A stretch of 64,000 bases of DNA from positions 62,001 through 126,000 of the forward strand of contig NZ_BASE01000017.1 in assembly GCF_000813125.1 (NCBI RefSeq), read 5' to 3'. Below the pieces are notes generated by a model. That model was given only the letters and a program-made list of their open reading frames with translations. It did not search any database and was not told the DNA's origin. A program made the translations under genes and the position numbers. This stretch comes from Mesobacillus selenatarsenatis SF-1. GTDB lineage: Bacteria > Bacillota > Bacilli > Bacillales > Cytobacillaceae. This document shows, piece by piece, positions 63,526 to 64,000 of this stretch. Positions within the stretch are counted from its first letter, which is position 1, and each line of letters starts with the position of its first letter.

Positions 63526-64000
63526 TCAAATGGTCCCATTGTCTAAGTTCAGCTCAAGAATCTGTGCAATCTGTTCAATCTCAGGGCGTGCTTTCTCCTT
63601 TTCCAGGAAATCGGAAGGAAAATATAGTTTATGGTCTGTCCGTCTTTTACCTGAAATGGCGTCGACAATATCAGACTCTCGCGATAGCTCACGGATTTCG
63701 CCGTTTTTCTTCAGCAAATGGATCGGAAGGCGTTCTTCCTCTTCACCCGGACGGTAAAAATCGTAAGGCAGGTCTGATGATGAATCGACAACCAGGTAAT
63801 ATTCAGGATCCAGTCCCGCCTGCTCGAATAACATGGAAAGCTTCGCAAGCTTCTTGTATTCCTTGGCAGGGTCGAATTCGACATATTTAAATAGATTGCG
63901 GTTATTGAAGCGGCGGCACAAATCGCTCAGGATTTCGTCCTCTTCTTCCTCCCAAATCTGGAAATAGTAGAGGAACACGGCTTCATCCAACTTTAAATAG
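63526..64000 (-). CDS. ywfO: HD-domain protein YwfO (5' part outside the window)
   Basis: This is the C-terminal 157 or so residues of a longer frame that continues past the window edge. It includes FLYYFQIWEEEEDEILSDL and ends ILELNLDNGTI. By order (next to ywgA) it should be YwfO, an HD hydrolase of about 430 residues. The HD motif itself would lie outside the window, so it is not confirmed here. Confidence 0.7.
   Translation of the reverse strand, partial: YLKLDEAVFLYYFQIWEEEEDEILSDLCRRFNNRNLFKYVEFDPAKEYKKLAKLSMLFEQAGLDPEYYLVVDSSSDLPYDFYRPGEEEERLPIHLLKKNGEIRELSRESDIVDAISGKRRTDHKLYFPSDFLEKEKARPEIEQIAQILELNLDNGTI

Overview
The window looks like a chromosomal segment of an endospore-forming Bacillaceae (a Bacillus, Mesobacillus or Cytobacillus type). 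It has spo0F, spoIIR, a PbpG-type PBP and a YhcN-type lipoprotein. It also follows the Bacillus subtilis block from ywfO through argS, pyrG, spo0F, rho, prfA, spoIIR, ywl genes, glyA and upp to the atp operon. Most genes lie on the minus strand. I see no rRNA, tRNA, CRISPR-cas, phage or defence genes.

Layout. 1-7.2 kb: atp operon (atpC is cut by the window edge) with a good sigma-A promoter at 7353-7381. 7.6-9.9 kb: a secreted S8 protease lying between atp and upp, which are adjacent in B. subtilis. 10-18.2 kb: upp, glyA, ywlG, rpiB, an MCP, ywlE, mntP, tsaC and ywlB. 18.3-19.8 kb: accessory stress genes (KGG-repeat protein, truncated haemoglobin, cupin). 20-26.5 kb: spoIIR, prmC-prfA, a sporulation-type lipoprotein, tdk, rpmE and rho. 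26.8-32.2 kb: glpX, murA, fsa, fbaA and spo0F. 32.4-35.8 kb: ywjG, pyrG and rpoE. 36.1-47.4 kb: a beta-oxidation/isobutyryl-CoA mutase cluster (fadF, thiolase, hbd, two acyl-CoA dehydrogenases, a TetR regulator, icmF), which can turn isobutyryl-CoA into acetyl-CoA if a hydratase is supplied elsewhere. 47.7-54.3 kb: clsB, uvsE, an M48 protease, a small membrane protein, argS-ywiB and a DUF1540 gene. 54.6-64 kb: a short-chain fatty acid transporter, speB-speE, pbpG, ywhD, ywhC, ywhB, ywgA and part of ywfO.

The most unusual content is between the genes. Eight spacers hold strictly periodic short tandem arrays. Five have a 20-21 bp period (9967, 13551, 19830, 23626, 54339). Two unrelated sequences share an exact 52 bp period with a dyad in each unit (41276 and 62389). 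One is a tandem array of terminator-like hairpins with a 41 bp period (15592). Each of the eight lies immediately 3' of a minus-strand gene, beyond its terminator where one is visible. The arrays use different core sequences but the same spacing. Two families of MITE-like interspersed repeats are also present: five copies of one, and one copy of another that carries two further insertions. Regulatory sites that can be read directly include a FadR-type operator inside the fadF promoter, a sigma-H promoter plus 0A box at spo0F, sigma-F-like promoters at spoIIR and pbpG, and a sigma-B-like promoter at the KGG gene.
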